Positions 26,440-36,406 are shown, numbered from the stretch's first letter. The stretch is 64,000 nt of DNA from G963665925 sp963678925 (GCA_963678925.1 OY787533.1:1550001-1614000); one strand, 5' to 3'. The notes: a model not told the origin generated them from the letters alone. Translations and numbers: made by a program.

Positions 26440-27003
26440 CTATCCCAGCATCGTGTATCCGTCTTGACTAATCATCTCTTCATGGGCCATAAGACCATTT
26501 ACGATGATGTCAATATGTTCGTTGAACTCCATACCCAGCTCTTCCATCGAGCTCATGAGTTCTTCTCTGTCTACCGCGCGTGCGAAAGCCTTGTCTTTCA
26601 TTTTCTTCTTAACAGACTTGCCTTTGAGACCATCAAGCTTAGTCGGACGCATCAGTGCCACTGCAATAATGAAACTCGCCATTTCATCTACGGCATGGAG
26701 TGCCTTTCTTTCTGTCAAATCTCGCGGCACATGGGAATCGTAGCCGTGGGACAGGATTGAATCGATAAAGTCTGATCCAAGGTCTGTGCCCGCCAAAAGC
26801 TCTGGCGCTTTAGAAGGATGTACTTCAGGATACTTTTCAAAATCAATATCGTGGAGCAGACCGAGATTTCCCCAGCGCTCTTCATCTTCTCCGAACTTTT
26901 TAGCATAAGCGATCATGGCCGCTTCAACAGCCAGCGAGTGCCTAAACACACGGTCCGTCTTCACATGTTCCTTGAGTAGTTCAAGTGCATCATTTCTCTT
27001 CAT
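26440..27003 (-). CDS. HD domain protein, putative phosphohydrolase
   Basis: A 187-residue HD-superfamily protein. A His near residue 22 (FRHSLAVE), the LLHDIDF pair near residue 50, and later His and Asp residues (LSHGYDS, HAVDEMASF) fit a metal-dependent phosphohydrolase fold. Close relatives are usually labelled only as HD-domain hydrolases; the substrate is unknown. It stands alone, convergent with lctP and divergent from the ROK gene. An AGGAGG-type site precedes the ATG. Confidence 0.85.
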   Translation of the reverse strand: MKRNDALELLKEHVKTDRVFRHSLAVEAAMIAYAKKFGEDEERWGNLGLLHDIDFEKYPEVHPSKAPELLAGTDLGSDFIDSILSHGYDSHVPRDLTERKALHAVDEMASFIIAVALMRPTKLDGLKGKSVKKKMKDKAFARAVDREELMSSMEELGMEFNEHIDIIVNGLMAHEEMISQDGYTMLG

Positions 27004-27211
27004 GCCAGCCTCCTTTTAAACCATTGTCCGATTTAATCATGGTCTTTCTCTATGTAGGTTGATTCTATCTATATACAAATTATAATAAGTTATTGTCAAA
27101 AGGTATAGTCTCACACAGATTTTTTGTTGAATATGCCAGTATTTATTTGACAGATGGGCAGACAGGCTTTAATATGTACTTAAAATAACACTTAACGAAA
27201 GGTGTGGTTTA

Positions 27212-28243
27212 ATGAGTCAGTCTACACATTTTATGAAGTTAAAGCAAATCAACATAGATATCATCAAGGAAGCTCTGAAAAGTGCGGATTTTGCTACTAA
27301 AATCGATTTATCGAGGATGACAGGCCTAAGTGTTGCTACATGCAACAACATCCTCGCGGAGCTTTTGCTTTCTGGAGAAGTGCTTGAAATCGAGGCCGGT
27401 GCCTCTACGGGTGGCCGCCCTGCCAGACGCTTTGTCTATAATGAAAATTTCGCGTCCGTAGCGGCTGTTTTCTTTCGCAAGGAAGGCGATATCGAGTACA
27501 TGTACTGCGTTGTCTCAAATCTTCTGGGACAAAGCATTTATGAAAAAACAGTTGAAGGACTTCACCTCACACTCGATATCATCAAGCAGACCATAGACGA
27601 AATGATTTCCAAGCATGCCAACCTCAAGGTTCTTGCGCTTGGCATCCCAGGCGTTATTCACCAGGGCAGTGTCGGCTATTCAAACTTCGACGCCCTTGCC
27701 TACCTTGACCTCGATGGTCTTGAAGCTTATATCATAGACAAATATGACCTGCTCGTCGTCTCTGAAAACGACCAGAACTGTATTGCAACAGGTTATTTCA
27801 ACACCCGCATACAGGATAAAAACGAAAGTCTGGCATTTCTCTACTATCCCAAGGACCGTGCCAGTGGTGCGGGCATTATTTTAGGCGGGAAAATACTGCA
27901 TGGAAACTCCAACTTCGCCGGTGAGATTTCCTTTCTCCCGCTTGCTGTTGAAATCAGTGAACAGAAGCGTGTTCAAAGCGATCCAAAGACCTTTACGGAG
28001 TACGTCTGCAAGGTCATCGCCTGCATCAACGGCATCCTGAATCCTAAAACAATTGTGCTCAGCGGATACTATTTCAAGGCGCCCCTTTCTGGTGACATTG
28101 TCAGTGAACTCAAGAACTGGATTCCAGAAAAACATCTGCCCCAAATCCACTTCGAGTCAGACATTCACACCTACTACCTCAGCGGTCTGATCCACCTGGC
28201 TCTGGAACAGCTCAAATGTCAGATTGAGATCGTTGAGCGCTGA
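27212..28243 (+). CDS. ROK-family transcriptional regulator
   Basis: A 343-residue ROK/NagC/XylR-type protein. The N-terminal winged helix is at residues about 12-65 (IDLSRMTGLSVATCNNILAELL, then the wing STGGRPAR). A ROK sugar-kinase-like domain follows, with ALGIPGVI and SENDQNCIATGYF. The usual CGCG-type zinc motif is missing after the GEIS segment, so a regulator rather than a kinase is likely. No neighbouring sugar operon shows its target; it is monocistronic and probably acts at a distance or on itself. Confidence 0.9.
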   Translation: MSQSTHFMKLKQINIDIIKEALKSADFATKIDLSRMTGLSVATCNNILAELLLSGEVLEIEAGASTGGRPARRFVYNENFASVAAVFFRKEGDIEYMYCVVSNLLGQSIYEKTVEGLHLTLDIIKQTIDEMISKHANLKVLALGIPGVIHQGSVGYSNFDALAYLDLDGLEAYIIDKYDLLVVSENDQNCIATGYFNTRIQDKNESLAFLYYPKDRASGAGIILGGKILHGNSNFAGEISFLPLAVEISEQKRVQSDPKTFTEYVCKVIACINGILNPKTIVLSGYYFKAPLSGDIVSELKNWIPEKHLPQIHFESDIHTYYLSGLIHLALEQLKCQIEIVER

Positions 28244-28250
28244 GATTGCT

Positions 28251-28347
28251 CGCGTCATATATTCAAATAAGGGAATCCCCCATTTCGAACTCAAATTCGA
28301 ATGGGGGATTCCCTTATTTGAATGCATTTCTTTGTTGTTCCGTACAA
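28251..28347. repeat. Flank-conserved hairpin element, copy 1
   Basis: A 23-bp perfect stem (28261-28283 with 28301-28323, 17-base loop) is bounded on the left by CGCGTCATATA and on the right by TGCATTTCTTTGT, continuing to CCGTACAA. The element at 39800-39898 has nearly the same flanks but an unrelated stem. It lies between the convergent ROK and yjdM genes and may also end transcription. Confidence 0.75.
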
Positions 28348-28408
28348 TGAGAAAATCGGCTATACTTTGACAATTTTTCAAAAGCACAACCGATTTTTTA
28401 TACATTTT

Positions 28409-28750
28409 TTAGGCTTTTTTTACGTAAATTGACTTTAGGCTCATTGCGCCAAATCCGTCAATCTTGCAGTCGATATCATGGTCGCTATCGTAAACAAGGC
28501 GAATGTTCTTTACCTTTGTACCGATTTTCACGACAGATGAACTGCCCTTAACCTTAAGATCTTTGATTACGGTAACCGTATCTCCATCTTGAAGAATGTT
28601 TCCGTTTGAGTCCTTGATCACATTTTCGTCTTCAGCTTCAGCCGCTGCTTCCGGAGACCATTCATGTCCACACTCAGGACATACCAGCAGATTTCCGTCT
28701 TCATAAGTGTATTCGGAATTACACTTGGGACAATTTGGCAATTCGTGCAT
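28409..28750 (-). CDS. yjdM: Zinc-ribbon protein YjdM (PhnA-like)
   Basis: A small protein (113 residues from the ATG at 28750, which has a GGAGG site; an earlier in-frame ATG six codons upstream has none). The N-terminal zinc ribbon uses CPKC and CPEC; the C-terminal PhnA domain shows KDSNGNILQDGDTVTVIKDL and the VYDSDHDIDCKI segment. Once linked to alkylphosphonate use, the family's real role is unknown. It is monocistronic. Confidence 0.93.
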   Translation of the reverse strand: MHELPNCPKCNSEYTYEDGNLLVCPECGHEWSPEAAAEAEDENVIKDSNGNILQDGDTVTVIKDLKVKGSSSVVKIGTKVKNIRLVYDSDHDIDCKIDGFGAMSLKSIYVKKA

Positions 28751-28858
28751 AATCTTTCCTCCATTCATATCATCGGATTATACATTATCACAGTCGCCCT
28801 CTTTTCGCAAATCCCAGAAAACACCTCCGATTTTAACGCAAGACTTCATGCACCCATA

Positions 28859-31021
28859 TCAAAGAGCATAAGCATCCTCTGTCTCGCATTTGAGTACCTG
28901 AAGCAAAACATCCACCAGGGACGGATCGAACTGCGATCCCGAACCGACCTTAATTTCTCCCACTGCTTCCTCCCGGGTCATTGCCGCCCTGAATGTCCGC
29001 TCACTCGTCATCGCCACATAGGCGTCGGCAACGGCAATAATTCTTGCCTCCAGCGGAATGGATTCCCCTGCAAGTCCTTTCGGATAGCCTTGTCCGTCAT
29101 ACCACTCATGGTGAAGAAGGATATGCTGGGCCAACTCAGTAAACTCATTGACCGAGTTGAGAATTCTGTAGCCGATTTCGGGATGTTTTTTAACTTCATT
29201 CCATTCGTCTGACGTCAAGGCCTCTGTCTTATCGAGGATGTAGTCGCTGACAGCAATCTTTCCAATGTCATGAAGCCAGCCAGCCATTTTCATCTCTTTA
29301 ACCTTGTCGGTGCTCATTTGCAGGTACTCGGCCATTTTCTCACAGTAATAGCTCACCCGGGTCGAGTGGACCTCTTCGCGCTCATTCTTCGAATGCACAG
29401 TCTGAACAACCGTATTGAACAGCTTATCCTGAATACTTGGCCCTTCATCCAGCTTGTTTCGATACATCTGGTCTTCAACCCGCTTAAATAGATTGCCAAT
29501 GGACTCACCTAAGTCCGTCTTGGCACCATATCCAAAGGACATTGAAAACGCAATATTTCTGAATACCGCCCGTTGACAAGTTGCCTTGATCCGCTCAACA
29601 ATGTGCCCTGCCTCTTCAACAGTGGTCTGAGGCAGAAGCAGAACAAACTCGTCTCCGCCAAGACGCGCGATGATTTCTCCCTGCCGGCATGTCTCACGTA
29701 GAATCCCCGCCATTCTTCTTAAAAATTCGTCCCCAGCCTCATGCCCAAAAGCATCGTTGATCAGCTTCAGTCCGTTGACATCCGCCATAACAATGGATAT
29801 GGGCAGTGAACGCTCATTGTCAAAACGGCTGAGCTCCGTCTCAAAATACCGCCTGTTGTAGAGCCCAGTGAGCTGGTCATGATAACTCATATAGAGAATT
29901 TCCCGTTCAGCGGCCCTGCGCATTGAAATATCTGCATAAATGCCGTACCCGCCAATAACGTTCCCCTCGGAAATGATGGGCACACCCTTGACGCCCACCT
30001 CAACCTCACGACCATATTTGTCGTATCGTATGCCTTCAAGAACAACCTTCTCTCCAGATAAAAGACGGTTGGTCATCAGGTTGGACTCAGTGATTTTCCC
30101 ATCTCCGCTGACAACATCATCAATATGCCTGCCCACAATCTCTTCCAGAGTATACTTGAAGAGTTCCGTAAAATTCTCATTGATATCTATGATTTCATGA
30201 TGCTTGTTAAAATGAACAATCGCATCTGATGAATTTCTAAACAGGGCTTCATAAGCCACCTTCTGTGAAGCAATACGCTTTTCAGCAGTCCGACTTTCTG
30301 TCACATCCGTATAGATGCCGTAGCCACCGATGACCTCCCCCTCAGCGATAATTGGAACGCCTTGAATAATATATATTCTCGATGTCATATTCTTGCCGAA
30401 CCGCATGCCTTCATCCATAACCTTTTCACCATGCAGAAGGCGGTCTGTAAGAGAAACCGATTCCTGAAGCTTCTGCGGGGACGCAATGAGCTGGTCGACG
30501 GTCTCTCCCCTAATTTCTTCCAGCTGGTAGCCGAAAAGGGCTGAAAACCGTTCATTAATGTCCAGCACCCGCTGCTCTATATCAATGCGCACAATGGCAT
30601 CATTTGAATTTCTGAATAGAGACTCAAAGGTCATTTTTTGCTTAAGAAGTTCAGTGTTAGCCTTAATTTCCAATGAGATATTCTTGTAAACAACTACTGC
30701 ACCGCGCACTGCGCCGTCAACGAGTAGAGGCGCACCTGTAATGATGACCTGATACACCGACCCACTGCCATCAACACGGTTGCAGACTGCGTTGAAGATG
30801 CTTCCCATCCGAACGCAGGCAATGAGTTCTTCAGACCTGCCCTTGTCTAATGTACGAACTACAAAATTATCCAGCGGCTTTCCAATCAGCACATCTCTGG
30901 AGTATTTGAACAAATCAATAAAGCTGTCATTTACCTCCACAATCTTTGCCCTGTCATCAATGCGCACAATGGCATCTTGAGAAGTCTTGAATAAGTGTTC
31001 ATAGTCCTTGTAGCCCAACAC
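28859..31021 (-). CDS. PAS-PAS-PAS-GGDEF-HD-GYP signalling protein
   Basis: About 720 residues, soluble, with no membrane segment. Three PAS domains lie in residues about 5-360, each with an FxxSxDAIV start and a conserved ASN/GLU-rich loop. A GGDEF domain (residues about 365-530) has an intact RLGGDEF loop. A C-terminal HD-GYP domain shows HDIGKIAVSD and GYPKGL. It carries both synthesis and breakdown modules for cyclic di-GMP or related dinucleotides. The start is placed at the GTG at 31021 because AGGGGGA lies 6 bases before it; an upstream in-frame GTG at 31045 is weaker. Confidence 0.92.
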   Translation of the reverse strand: MLGYKDYEHLFKTSQDAIVRIDDRAKIVEVNDSFIDLFKYSRDVLIGKPLDNFVVRTLDKGRSEELIACVRMGSIFNAVCNRVDGSGSVYQVIITGAPLLVDGAVRGAVVVYKNISLEIKANTELLKQKMTFESLFRNSNDAIVRIDIEQRVLDINERFSALFGYQLEEIRGETVDQLIASPQKLQESVSLTDRLLHGEKVMDEGMRFGKNMTSRIYIIQGVPIIAEGEVIGGYGIYTDVTESRTAEKRIASQKVAYEALFRNSSDAIVHFNKHHEIIDINENFTELFKYTLEEIVGRHIDDVVSGDGKITESNLMTNRLLSGEKVVLEGIRYDKYGREVEVGVKGVPIISEGNVIGGYGIYADISMRRAAEREILYMSYHDQLTGLYNRRYFETELSRFDNERSLPISIVMADVNGLKLINDAFGHEAGDEFLRRMAGILRETCRQGEIIARLGGDEFVLLLPQTTVEEAGHIVERIKATCQRAVFRNIAFSMSFGYGAKTDLGESIGNLFKRVEDQMYRNKLDEGPSIQDKLFNTVVQTVHSKNEREEVHSTRVSYYCEKMAEYLQMSTDKVKEMKMAGWLHDIGKIAVSDYILDKTEALTSDEWNEVKKHPEIGYRILNSVNEFTELAQHILLHHEWYDGQGYPKGLAGESIPLEARIIAVADAYVAMTSERTFRAAMTREEAVGEIKVGSGSQFDPSLVDVLLQVLKCETEDAYAL

Positions 31022-31045
31022 TGCATATCCCCCTACTTTTTTCAC

Positions 31046-31408
31046 TCAAAACGTTTTTAACAATTACTGTCTTTTATCAAAATATTCAGTAATTGTAATT
31101 TATAGGTATGTCATCCTCTATTTTAAATTATATATCTGAATTCCCAATATGTACAGCGGTTAATTGCTCGGTAAACCACGATCATTTCTTCGCGCAGACC
31201 TTGCCACTTAGGGTGTATTAGCGAAACATTTCGTTTTTAAAATTGCAGTTTGTTACGAAGGCCTCTTTTAAATTTAGTCTCTAAAACAAGCCTCCTCTGT
31301 TCTCATATATCCTTACATGCGCCTCCAAAACAAGAAAAAGTCTTCCTGTAGATGCCTATTCATTTGCACCTACAGGAAGACCAATTACATATAATATTCC
31401 CTATACAC
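31046..31408 (-). other. Intergenic region between the PAS-GGDEF-HD-GYP gene and the riboswitch operon
   Basis: This 363-base AT-rich stretch holds the leader of the gene at 31021 and the terminator of the riboswitch operon (31334-31381). No ORF with a ribosome site and no clear regulatory palindrome were seen in the rest. Confidence 0.6.
31334..31381 (-). terminator. Terminator of the cobalamin-riboswitch operon
   Basis: On the minus strand a 12-bp perfect stem (GTCTTCCTGTAG/CTACAGGAAGAC, arms 31340-31351 and 31370-31381) is followed by five T residues, shortly after the stop at 31409. Confidence 0.88.
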
Positions 31409-32203
31409 TTAAACACACTTTCTGTTTTCAAGACTGAAATTTTGCGCTGTATAGACAAGCTTTTGTGTATGCTGGTGATTTGCCCTTGAGAATCCAGACG
31501 CCATACAAACTTCTTCAATAATAACACCTTCGTGCAAAACAAATACGCGATCACAAATAAGCTCCGTCAACGCCAGATCATGTGTTATGAACATACAGGC
31601 AAAGCCATGGTCTTTTCTAAGGCGCATGATAAGTTCAATAATCTGCTTTTGGATGGTCACATCCAGCGCCGAGGTCGCTTCATCAAAAACAATCAGCTTT
31701 GGACGCAGTGCCACAGCGCGTGCAATGACCACACGCTGAAGCTGACCCCCGCTGAACTCATCTGGTTGTTTATGAAGATCACGTGCATTTAAACCAACCA
31801 TTTCAAGTAGGCTTGCCGCTTTATCCCGCGCTTCTTTTTTAGTGCAAATTTTGTAATTCAAGAATGGTTCCATGAGATACTGTCCGATTGTCATACGTGG
31901 ACTAAAGGTATCAAACGGGCTTTGAAAAACCATTTGTACATCTTTGAAATAGGCATTCAGGGCTCTATGATTCATTTTGCCCCTGCATATTCCGTTTAGA
32001 AGAATTTCACCTTCAGTCGGTTCAATACGCTTGGATACCAGCCTGGCGAGGGTACTCTTCCCCGACCCGCTCTGACCAACAATTCCAATACATTCGCCAG
32101 CATGTACAGACAGGTTTATATCACGGAGTGCGTGAAATTCTCCCCCATCATCACGATAAATCTTGCTGATATGATTGACTTCAAGTGTACAAACCGCTTT
32201 CAT
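31409..32203 (-). CDS. Nickel/peptide-type ABC transporter ATP-binding protein (NikE-like)
   Basis: This 264-residue ATPase has Walker A GQSGSGKST near residue 42, signature FSGGQLQR and Walker B LIVFDEATSALD. It ends soon after the core and lacks the Cys-bearing OppF extension, like NikE and metallophore importers. Its start overlaps the preceding ATPase gene by 4 bases. With its partner it would power import of whatever the binding protein at 33008 captures: a metal complex, opine-like metallophore, corrinoid or peptide. Confidence 0.9.
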   Translation of the reverse strand: MKAVCTLEVNHISKIYRDDGGEFHALRDINLSVHAGECIGIVGQSGSGKSTLARLVSKRIEPTEGEILLNGICRGKMNHRALNAYFKDVQMVFQSPFDTFSPRMTIGQYLMEPFLNYKICTKKEARDKAASLLEMVGLNARDLHKQPDEFSGGQLQRVVIARAVALRPKLIVFDEATSALDVTIQKQIIELIMRLRKDHGFACMFITHDLALTELICDRVFVLHEGVIIEEVCMASGFSRANHQHTQKLVYTAQNFSLENRKCV

Positions 32204-32991
32204 ATCACCACTCCTTTGAGTTTTGGCACTGCCCCTATCAAGGTCTTGGCATACTCGGTTTTAGGAGCATGAAGCACCTGATCCGGACACCCTAATTCTT
32301 CAATGATCCCCTCGCGCATAATCATAATACGATCTGACATATAGCTGGCACAGCCCATATTATGCGTTACAATAACGAGCGTTGTTCCGAAAACGTCTCG
32401 AAGACGCAGAAGTTCATCCATGATTTGTTCCTGATTAAGTACATCCAAGGCGCTGGTCGGCTCATCCGCAAATAGAATTTTGGGTTCTAGCACCATAGCG
32501 AGGGCAATAGCTACACGTTGTACCATACCGCCACTCAGCTGATAAACATAAGATGAAAGAATCCGCTCCGGATTATCAAAGCCCATTTTTTCAAGTGTTT
32601 CCCTACTCTTGGCGAGGGCCTCATCTTTGCTGATGTCTAGATGAGCCCTCAGCGTCCGTATAAATTGCTTCCTGATTTTCAGGATTGGGTTGAAATAGGC
32701 AGCTGGATTTTGAAAGATCATAGAAAACAGCTTCCCTCTGCACATGCGCCAAAGCTCTTTATCCTTGAAATCCAATGCTTCACTCTCAAATCGTACTGTC
32801 CCTGCATCGATGGAAGCCGTCTTTGGCAAGAGGTTCATAAGTGACTTGATAAGAGTGGACTTTCCCGATCCACTCTCACCAACTATACAGAGCACTTCAC
32901 GCTCATAAATATCAAAATCAAGCCCCTTAAGTACAGGACCTTCCCCCTGATAGGACACTTTAAGATTGTTAATTTCAAGTAAGCGTGTCAC
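32200..32991 (-). CDS. Nickel/peptide-type ABC transporter ATP-binding protein (NikD-like)
   Basis: The start is placed at a GTG (32989-32991) because AGGAGG lies 5 bases before it; an upstream in-frame start would run 59 bases into the preceding gene. This gives 263 residues, with Walker A GESGSGKST, signature LSGGMVQR and Walker B ILFADEPTSALD. As in NikD, the OppD-type C-terminal Cys extension is absent. It is part of the seven-gene riboswitch operon. Confidence 0.9.
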   Translation of the reverse strand: MTRLLEINNLKVSYQGEGPVLKGLDFDIYEREVLCIVGESGSGKSTLIKSLMNLLPKTASIDAGTVRFESEALDFKDKELWRMCRGKLFSMIFQNPAAYFNPILKIRKQFIRTLRAHLDISKDEALAKSRETLEKMGFDNPERILSSYVYQLSGGMVQRVAIALAMVLEPKILFADEPTSALDVLNQEQIMDELLRLRDVFGTTLVIVTHNMGCASYMSDRIMIMREGIIEELGCPDQVLHAPKTEYAKTLIGAVPKLKGVVI

Positions 32992-33007
32992 ATCTGCCTC
33001 CTGACTT

Positions 33008-34597
33008 CTAGTTAACTTCCACTCTATTATCGATATAGTATATTTCTGAAATAAAACGCTCCACACCCGACACCTTCTTGTTTGTTACAACGTTGCCCTG
33101 CTGATAGAATAGGAACAGTGTCCCAACATCTTCCATAAGAATCTTCGACCCTTCAATGGAAAGCATGTCACGCTCTTCTTTATCGAATTCCGTTACCAGC
33201 GCTTCACAGATTGCATCCAGATCAGGATTGGAATAGTGACCGTAGTTGCCCGCACTGCCTGTCTCATAACCTGAGCTTAAAAAGTACTGACCATCTGCTG
33301 AAGGGGCCGATGTCCACCTTTCATACAGCATGTCAAAATCACCACTTGCAGCCATATCCTTGTAGTTTTCAACCTGGAGGACTTCAAGAGACAGTCCGAT
33401 TTCCTTAAGCTGTGCCTGCATGGCAATACCAATGTTATTCGCATCACTGCCATGGTTCGTCCTTGAAACGTATTTCATGACAATGTTCTCACCGTTCGCT
33501 TCTCGAATCCCATCACCATCTGTATCTACATAGCCCGCTTCAGAAAGAAGCGCTTTAGCCTGTTCTGGGTCATAAGAATATGCATCTGCATCCTTATATC
33601 CGAAGGAAAGCATATCATTAAAGGGACCCTTCGCAGCTGTCCCATGGGCAATTTCTTCAGCATAGATTTCCTTGTTCATGCCCATGCGTACTGCTTGTCT
33701 GAATTTCAGGTCAGCCATATATGGCTTGTCCATATTGAGACGCAGCAGAAAGACTCTAAGGTTTGGTCCTTTTTGAACAATGAAGTTGTCATCATCTTCA
33801 AAGAGTGTCAAATCATTTGAGTTAATCTGTGTCGCAAGATCAATCTCTCCTGACTGGAGAGCCATTGTCCTTGTCGCACCGTCCTGAATATACTTCACAT
33901 TGACCTTATCGACACCAATATCGCCACTCCAATGTCCTTCATGCTTTTCAAGCGTCATACCCGTATCCTTGTCAAAGGAAGTCACCTTGAAGGCGCCTGT
34001 TGTAATCGGCGCAAATTTGAAATTGTCATTTTCAGCTGCGGCTTCTGCATCTACAATGATGAACACAGGGTCGCTCAAATTGTTAATGAGTGTAGCGTAT
34101 GGCTCCGATGTCTTGATTGTGAGCGTATAGCCCTCGGCTGTAATTTCATCCACTGGAAACTTTACGTCTTCTCTGTTTGAAATTTCAAGAGCACGTTCAA
34201 TGGAAGCCTTGCACGCCTCTGCATCTACTGTTTTTCCATTATGAAAAGTCACACCTTCACGTATATTAAACACAGTTGTCAAATCATCAACCTGTTTATA
34301 CGATTCTGCAATCACATTTTTAAACTTCATGTTTTCATCAACCTGAATAAGATTCTCACCAATGCCAGCGCGCGTCAGTGCCCAGCCATTCCAGCTTTCT
34401 GTCGGCTCAAGATTGCCATCCAGCCAGAAGAGGGCCATGTTAAGCACTTTCTCTCCCTTTTCCTCAGTGTTTTGAGCAAGCGCTGACTCCTGTTGAGTAT
34501 CGTCTGCCGACTTGACTTCAGTCTGTCCTGTGCTTGCGCAGGCGCCCAGCGCGAGTGTCATCACCGCGACAAGTATGCCTTTAATAAATCTGTTCAT
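33008..34597 (-). CDS. Solute-binding lipoprotein (SBP_bac_5, NikA/CntA-like)
   Basis: A 529-residue family-5 binding protein with a lipoprotein signal ending LGAC (Cys19) and an acidic linker. Motifs include an LTTVFNIREGVTFHNGKTVDAE segment near residue 107 and VDTDGDGIREANG in the second lobe. It resembles NikA-like rather than DppA-like members by context and by the short ATPases, but the ligand residues cannot be assigned by eye. It should capture the substrate outside the cell for the permeases at 34621 and 35420. A Co(II) or Ni(II) chelate or a corrinoid fits the riboswitch control. Confidence 0.88.
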   Translation of the reverse strand: MNRFIKGILVAVMTLALGACASTGQTEVKSADDTQQESALAQNTEEKGEKVLNMALFWLDGNLEPTESWNGWALTRAGIGENLIQVDENMKFKNVIAESYKQVDDLTTVFNIREGVTFHNGKTVDAEACKASIERALEISNREDVKFPVDEITAEGYTLTIKTSEPYATLINNLSDPVFIIVDAEAAAENDNFKFAPITTGAFKVTSFDKDTGMTLEKHEGHWSGDIGVDKVNVKYIQDGATRTMALQSGEIDLATQINSNDLTLFEDDDNFIVQKGPNLRVFLLRLNMDKPYMADLKFRQAVRMGMNKEIYAEEIAHGTAAKGPFNDMLSFGYKDADAYSYDPEQAKALLSEAGYVDTDGDGIREANGENIVMKYVSRTNHGSDANNIGIAMQAQLKEIGLSLEVLQVENYKDMAASGDFDMLYERWTSAPSADGQYFLSSGYETGSAGNYGHYSNPDLDAICEALVTEFDKEERDMLSIEGSKILMEDVGTLFLFYQQGNVVTNKKVSGVERFISEIYYIDNRVEVN

Positions 34598-34620
34598 TTG
34601 AAAATCCCCCTTTGTGAGAA

Positions 34621-35430
34621 CTACTGTTGTTTCGGATCCAGCAAATCCCGAACTGAATCCCCTAGAATATTAAATACTGAGACTATTACAAAAATCGCCA
34701 ATCCTGGATAAATGAGCAGCCACGATGCCGTCTGCATATAGGATCGTCCTTCAGAAAGCATGGTTCCAAGCTCCGGCGTAGGCGCCTGTACACCCAAACC
34801 TAAGAAAGACAAGCCAGATAGAGCAAGCATCATACTGCCGACATCAAGTGCCATCTGCACAAAAAGAGGCGATAAGATATTGGGAAGCACATAATGTGTT
34901 ACAACACGCATTCTGCTGGCACCTGCCATTCTGGCAGCATGAATATATTCCTTTTCACGAACGGTCATGACCAAAATACGTGTCAACCTGGCATACTTTG
35001 TCCACCATATGACCGAAAGGGCCATGATTGTATTTCGAATACCCGGCCCAAGTATCCCTACAATAGCGATAGCAAAGACAATGTCGGGGAAGGCCAATAT
35101 GGTGTCAGCGAGACGCATGACTAACGCATCTACAAAACCGCCGTGCATTCCAGCAAAAATACCAATGATGACGCCCAGGACGAAGACCGAGCACAGAAGA
35201 ACAAACGTCATCCCCAGGGATACACGCAGTCCGTAAAGTATGCGCGAAAAAATACAACGTCCAACTTGATCTGTCCCGAATATGAATTCAGGACCAGGCT
35301 TTTCAAGGATATGGGAAAAATTTGTCTGAAGCGGATCATATGGCGCAAAAACAGGCGCAATCAATGCAAATGCAATCAGCAAACCTGCACTTAAGATTGC
35401 TATAATGAATTTGGTCCGTTTAATATTCAC
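34621..35430 (-). CDS. ABC transporter permease (NikC/DppC type)
   Basis: A permease of 270 residues from the GTG at 35430, which follows GGGAGGAGG at 10 bases; an ATG 13 codons upstream lies inside the preceding gene without a ribosome site. The FGTDQVGRCIFSRI stretch near residue 56 and the coupling loop HAARMAGASRMRVVTHYVLPN mark the DppC/NikC branch. It overlaps the upstream permease by 11 bases. Confidence 0.9.
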   Translation of the reverse strand: MNIKRTKFIIAILSAGLLIAFALIAPVFAPYDPLQTNFSHILEKPGPEFIFGTDQVGRCIFSRILYGLRVSLGMTFVLLCSVFVLGVIIGIFAGMHGGFVDALVMRLADTILAFPDIVFAIAIVGILGPGIRNTIMALSVIWWTKYARLTRILVMTVREKEYIHAARMAGASRMRVVTHYVLPNILSPLFVQMALDVGSMMLALSGLSFLGLGVQAPTPELGTMLSEGRSYMQTASWLLIYPGLAIFVIVSVFNILGDSVRDLLDPKQQ

Positions 35431-36379
35431 CTTGTTCACGCCCTCCTCCCAATCTGAGTCTTGGATCAATCAATTCCGATACCACATCAACAAAGAAGTT
35501 CCCCCCTACATATATAACGGTCATAAAAATTACATATGCCTGAAGCAGCGGATAGTCCCTGTAGGTGATTGCATCAATAGCCATCGTTCCCAGACCCGGC
35601 CAGGCGAAGATTCTCTCAACAATGACAGTGCCCCCTAAGAGCATTGCCACAGAAAGCCCTAGAAGGGTAATAATGCTGAGCATGGCATTTGGCAACACTT
35701 CCTTGATGATGATATCGCCTTCCTTTAACCCACGCGCTCTGGCCCCCATCACGTAATGTTCATTGAACTGTTCCAAAACAGAAGCCCGAATCTGTCGGAT
35801 ATATCGTCCTGAAAGTGGGATTGCCAGAGTTACCGCAGGCAATATGACGCTACTTGGCGCATGAGGGTCGGTAATTTTAAAGAGCTTGCATTTTACAACA
35901 AAGATGAAAATGAGCATCATCCCCATCCAGAACCCTGGAATAGAAATGCCAATCAAAGAAATGCCGCGAATCACCTTATCAATCCATTGGTCTTTCCATA
36001 AGGCGGCAACAATCCCCAATAGAACGGAAACCATAACAAGCATTCCTACAGCCGTCATCGCGAGACGCACTGTCATGGCCACCCTCGGACCAATAACCTC
36101 ACGCACTTCTGTACGGGTCGAGTAAGAGTATCCCAAATCACCTTTGGCTGTTTCATATAGCCAGCGCCCATACTGTACAATGAAAGGATCATTGAGTCCC
36201 ATTTCTTCACGTGTTTTTTCAAGCAGTTCGTCCGTAGGAATCATATCGTTTGATGTCAGCAGCATCTCTGCTGGGTCACTCGGACTCAAGTAGGTGAGAC
36301 CAAATGTGATAAAGGATGCTGCAATGAGAACCACTACGGCTTGTAGTGCGCGTCGTATAAAGGACTTTAAAATATTCAT
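35420..36379 (-). CDS. ABC transporter permease (NikB/DppB type)
   Basis: A permease of 319 residues from the ATG at 36379, chosen because AGGGAGG precedes it by 6 bases. The N-terminal RRALQAVVVLIAASFITFGLTYLSPSDPAE segment and the coupling loop MGARARGLKEGDIIIKEVLPN mark the DppB/NikB branch. It lies 27 bases after the GNAT gene in the riboswitch operon. Confidence 0.9.
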   Translation of the reverse strand: MNILKSFIRRALQAVVVLIAASFITFGLTYLSPSDPAEMLLTSNDMIPTDELLEKTREEMGLNDPFIVQYGRWLYETAKGDLGYSYSTRTEVREVIGPRVAMTVRLAMTAVGMLVMVSVLLGIVAALWKDQWIDKVIRGISLIGISIPGFWMGMMLIFIFVVKCKLFKITDPHAPSSVILPAVTLAIPLSGRYIRQIRASVLEQFNEHYVMGARARGLKEGDIIIKEVLPNAMLSIITLLGLSVAMLLGGTVIVERIFAWPGLGTMAIDAITYRDYPLLQAYVIFMTVIYVGGNFFVDVVSELIDPRLRLGGGREQGEY

Positions 36380-36406
36380 GTGCACCCTCCCTTTCTTCAT
36401 ATATTT

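Noticed and set aside
28251..28347. Reading the flank-conserved hairpins as integron attC sites
   Set aside because: The ends do not match the RYYYAAC/GTTRRRY boxes, there are no extrahelical bases, and no integrase or cassette array is present.
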